Positions 6,258 through 6,927 of a stretch of DNA of 6,927 bases are shown here, piece by piece (position 1 is the first letter of the stretch; every line of letters starts with the position of its first letter). The stretch comes from DASUPK01 sp963747425 (lineage in GTDB: Bacteria; Actinomycetota; Thermoleophilia; Solirubrobacterales; 70-9). The DNA is taken from NCBI GenBank assembly GCA_963747425.1, contig CAVVFJ010000002.1:1-6927 (forward strand), read 5' to 3'. Both the position numbers and the translations under genes were made by a program. The notes beneath the pieces were generated by a model, which did no database searches, was not told the DNA's origin, and saw nothing but the letters and a program-made list of their open reading frames with translations.

Positions 6258-6376
6258 TCGTGCCCCTGGCCCACGCCGGGCACGTCCTGGCCGACGCGGC
6301 GATCTTCCTGGTTCCGGTTGGATCGGTGCTTATGACGATCTGGGCGCTCAACCGCTGGGGCCCGAAGGACCGCTGA
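6254..6376 (+). CDS. Small single-span membrane protein (40 aa)
   Basis: A short gene starting with GTG at 6254, overlapping the SRPBCC stop by four bases (GTGA), and ending with TGA at 6374-6376. The product has 40 residues: a short start MIVPLAHAGH, one hydrophobic span at about 11-32 (VLADAAIFLVPVGSVLMTIW) and a basic end, RWGPKDR. This predicts an outside N-terminus and an inside C-terminus. Support comes from the exceptional SD ten bases upstream, the overlap typical of coupled genes and the clean membrane-span pattern with a positively charged end. Function is unknown. It may be an accessory subunit for the envelope or lipid proteins encoded before it. Confidence 0.75.
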   Translation: MIVPLAHAGHVLADAAIFLVPVGSVLMTIWALNRWGPKDR

Positions 6377-6404
6377 GCTGGAAGCGGATGATCTGGATCG
6401 CCGC

Positions 6405-6763
6405 CTACTTCAGGCCGAGCTCGGTGTCCTCGTCGGGGTCCGTGGTGGGCTCGATGGGAAAGCCCTGCGAGACCCAGTCGTCCATGCCGCCATCGACCGC
6501 GACCGCATCGTAGCCGCGGGCGCACAGGTCCTTGGCGGCCCGGACCGCCAGCTTGCTGCTGCTGGCGATGACCAGTAGTCGCGCGCCATCATCCAGGCGA
6601 TTAGTGCGATCGGTGGCGCTCCCTCCCTCCAGGAAATGAATCGCTCCGGCACGTGACCCTTGCTCCACTCCTCCTCCGAGCGTACGTCGACGGCACAGGC
6701 GTCACCGCTCGCGATCTCGAGTCGGGCGGCTTCCACGTCGACCGTCTTCTTCCCTGTCGCCAT
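6405..6763 (-). pseudogene. Rhodanese-like domain gene, frameshifted and lacking the catalytic Cys
   Basis: The two halves lie in different frames. The first starts at ATG 6763 and reads MATGKKTVDVEAARLEIASG... to DVRSEEEWSKGHVP (about residues 26-39). The second continues, after a shift at about 6646-6649, with GAIHFLEGGS and on to RGYDAVAVDGGMDDWVSQGFP (83-103), ending in an acidic tail. Restoring one base after GTGCC gives GHVPGAIHF, the canonical rhodanese motif, and a 119-residue protein, the usual single-domain size. Where the sulfur-accepting Cys of the CxxGxR loop should be, the sequence is VIASSSKLAVRAA, with Ala67 at the Cys position. Even a repaired protein should thus not be a sulfurtransferase; inactive rhodanese domains can be regulatory. 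The SD is weak. The gene is convergent with the plus-strand run, with 28 bases between the stops and no hairpin there. A real mutation or a base-call error are both possible. Confidence 0.8.
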
Positions 6764-6809
6764 AGCGGCTGAGTACCCGCAGCCCAACAGTGCCAATCCG
6801 CAGAGTTTG

Positions 6810-6838
6810 GCGGCCTCTCGCCTAGGCGCTGAGGCCGC
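6810..6838. repeat. Imperfect inverted repeat (8-bp arms with inner palindrome)
   Basis: GCGGCCTC (6810-6817) and GAGGCCGC (6831-6838) are perfect inverted arms. Between them sits the 10-bp palindrome CGCCTAGGCG (6819-6828). No T-run follows on either strand, so it is not a standard intrinsic terminator. It lies about 50 bases upstream of the rhodanese start and could be an operator or a hairpin of unknown role. In such GC-rich DNA chance is possible. Confidence 0.4.
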
Positions 6839-6927
6839 GGCCGGAGCGGCTGCGACCGCGCCGGCCGTCCGCGCTCCATTTGAGCTGGAGCTGAAGGCGC
6901 CCCCCACTCCTGGCCGCGAGGCGCGCC

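Noticed and set aside
6377..6404. Terminator between the convergent genes
   Set aside because: The 28-base gap shows no stem-loop and no T-run on either strand.
6764..6927. Possible coding at the right edge: a plus frame reading AEYPQPNSANPQSLAASR, or an N-terminal extension of the rhodanese frame reading REAAKLCGLALLGCGYSAA
   Set aside because: The plus frame has no start codon near this region and would overlap the rhodanese. The minus extension is Ala/Ser-rich and atypical before a rhodanese domain. The two readings compete and neither has an SD.
6919..6927. AscI-like GGCGCGCC at the window end, possible cloning or vector junction
   Set aside because: An 8-bp all-G/C string is expected by chance in DNA this GC-rich, and nothing else looks like vector.
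1..6927. CRISPR array, tRNA or rRNA gene, insertion sequence, or phage genes
   Set aside because: No regularly spaced repeats, cloverleaf or rRNA-like segment, transposase or phage-like protein was seen on either strand.

Overview
The window is very GC-rich, with strong G/C preference at third codon positions. It has Actinobacteria-type features: short or absent Shine-Dalgarno (SD) sites, TANNNT-type -10 boxes, a GTG-started TetR gene, and a lipid-metabolism gene set. A Thermoleophilia/Solirubrobacterales-like actinobacterium is my best guess. That is inference from style and gene content, since no rRNA or marker gene is present.

Left part (11-2024): a TetR-family repressor on the minus strand is divergent from an acyl-CoA dehydrogenase on the plus strand. 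The roughly 70-bp gap between them holds two tandem CTAC-N5-GTAG palindromes, 20 bp centre to centre. They are the obvious candidate operators for this TetR protein, which probably controls itself and the dehydrogenase.

Middle part (2071-6376): a tight plus-strand run of five genes with spacings of 11, -1, +1 and -4 bases. The genes encode an alpha/beta hydrolase, a 13-segment membrane protein with an extracytoplasmic beta domain, a PlsC/MGAT-like acyltransferase, an SRPBCC-fold protein and a 40-residue single-span membrane protein. The hydrolase has no SD. It has a TANNNT box exactly 7 nt before its ATG and an inverted repeat just upstream, so this run may start from its own leaderless promoter. 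The theme looks like acyl-chain or membrane-lipid handling at the envelope, but the substrate is unknown.

Right part (6405-6927): convergent to the run is a rhodanese-like gene on the minus strand. It is broken by a 1-base frameshift and lacks the catalytic cysteine. The last ~160 bases hold no gene I can support, only a 29-bp imperfect inverted repeat.

The oddest structure is a 33-nt palindromic DNA element found twice inside the membrane-protein gene, at 3693-3725 and 4076-4108. The copies match at 30 of 33 bases but are read in different reading frames. Sequence conserved as DNA rather than as protein suggests a dispersed palindromic repeat that inserted into cytoplasmic-loop codons. A second notable point is the 13-nt perfect anti-SD match, itself inside a 14-bp perfect palindrome, ahead of the 40-residue gene.
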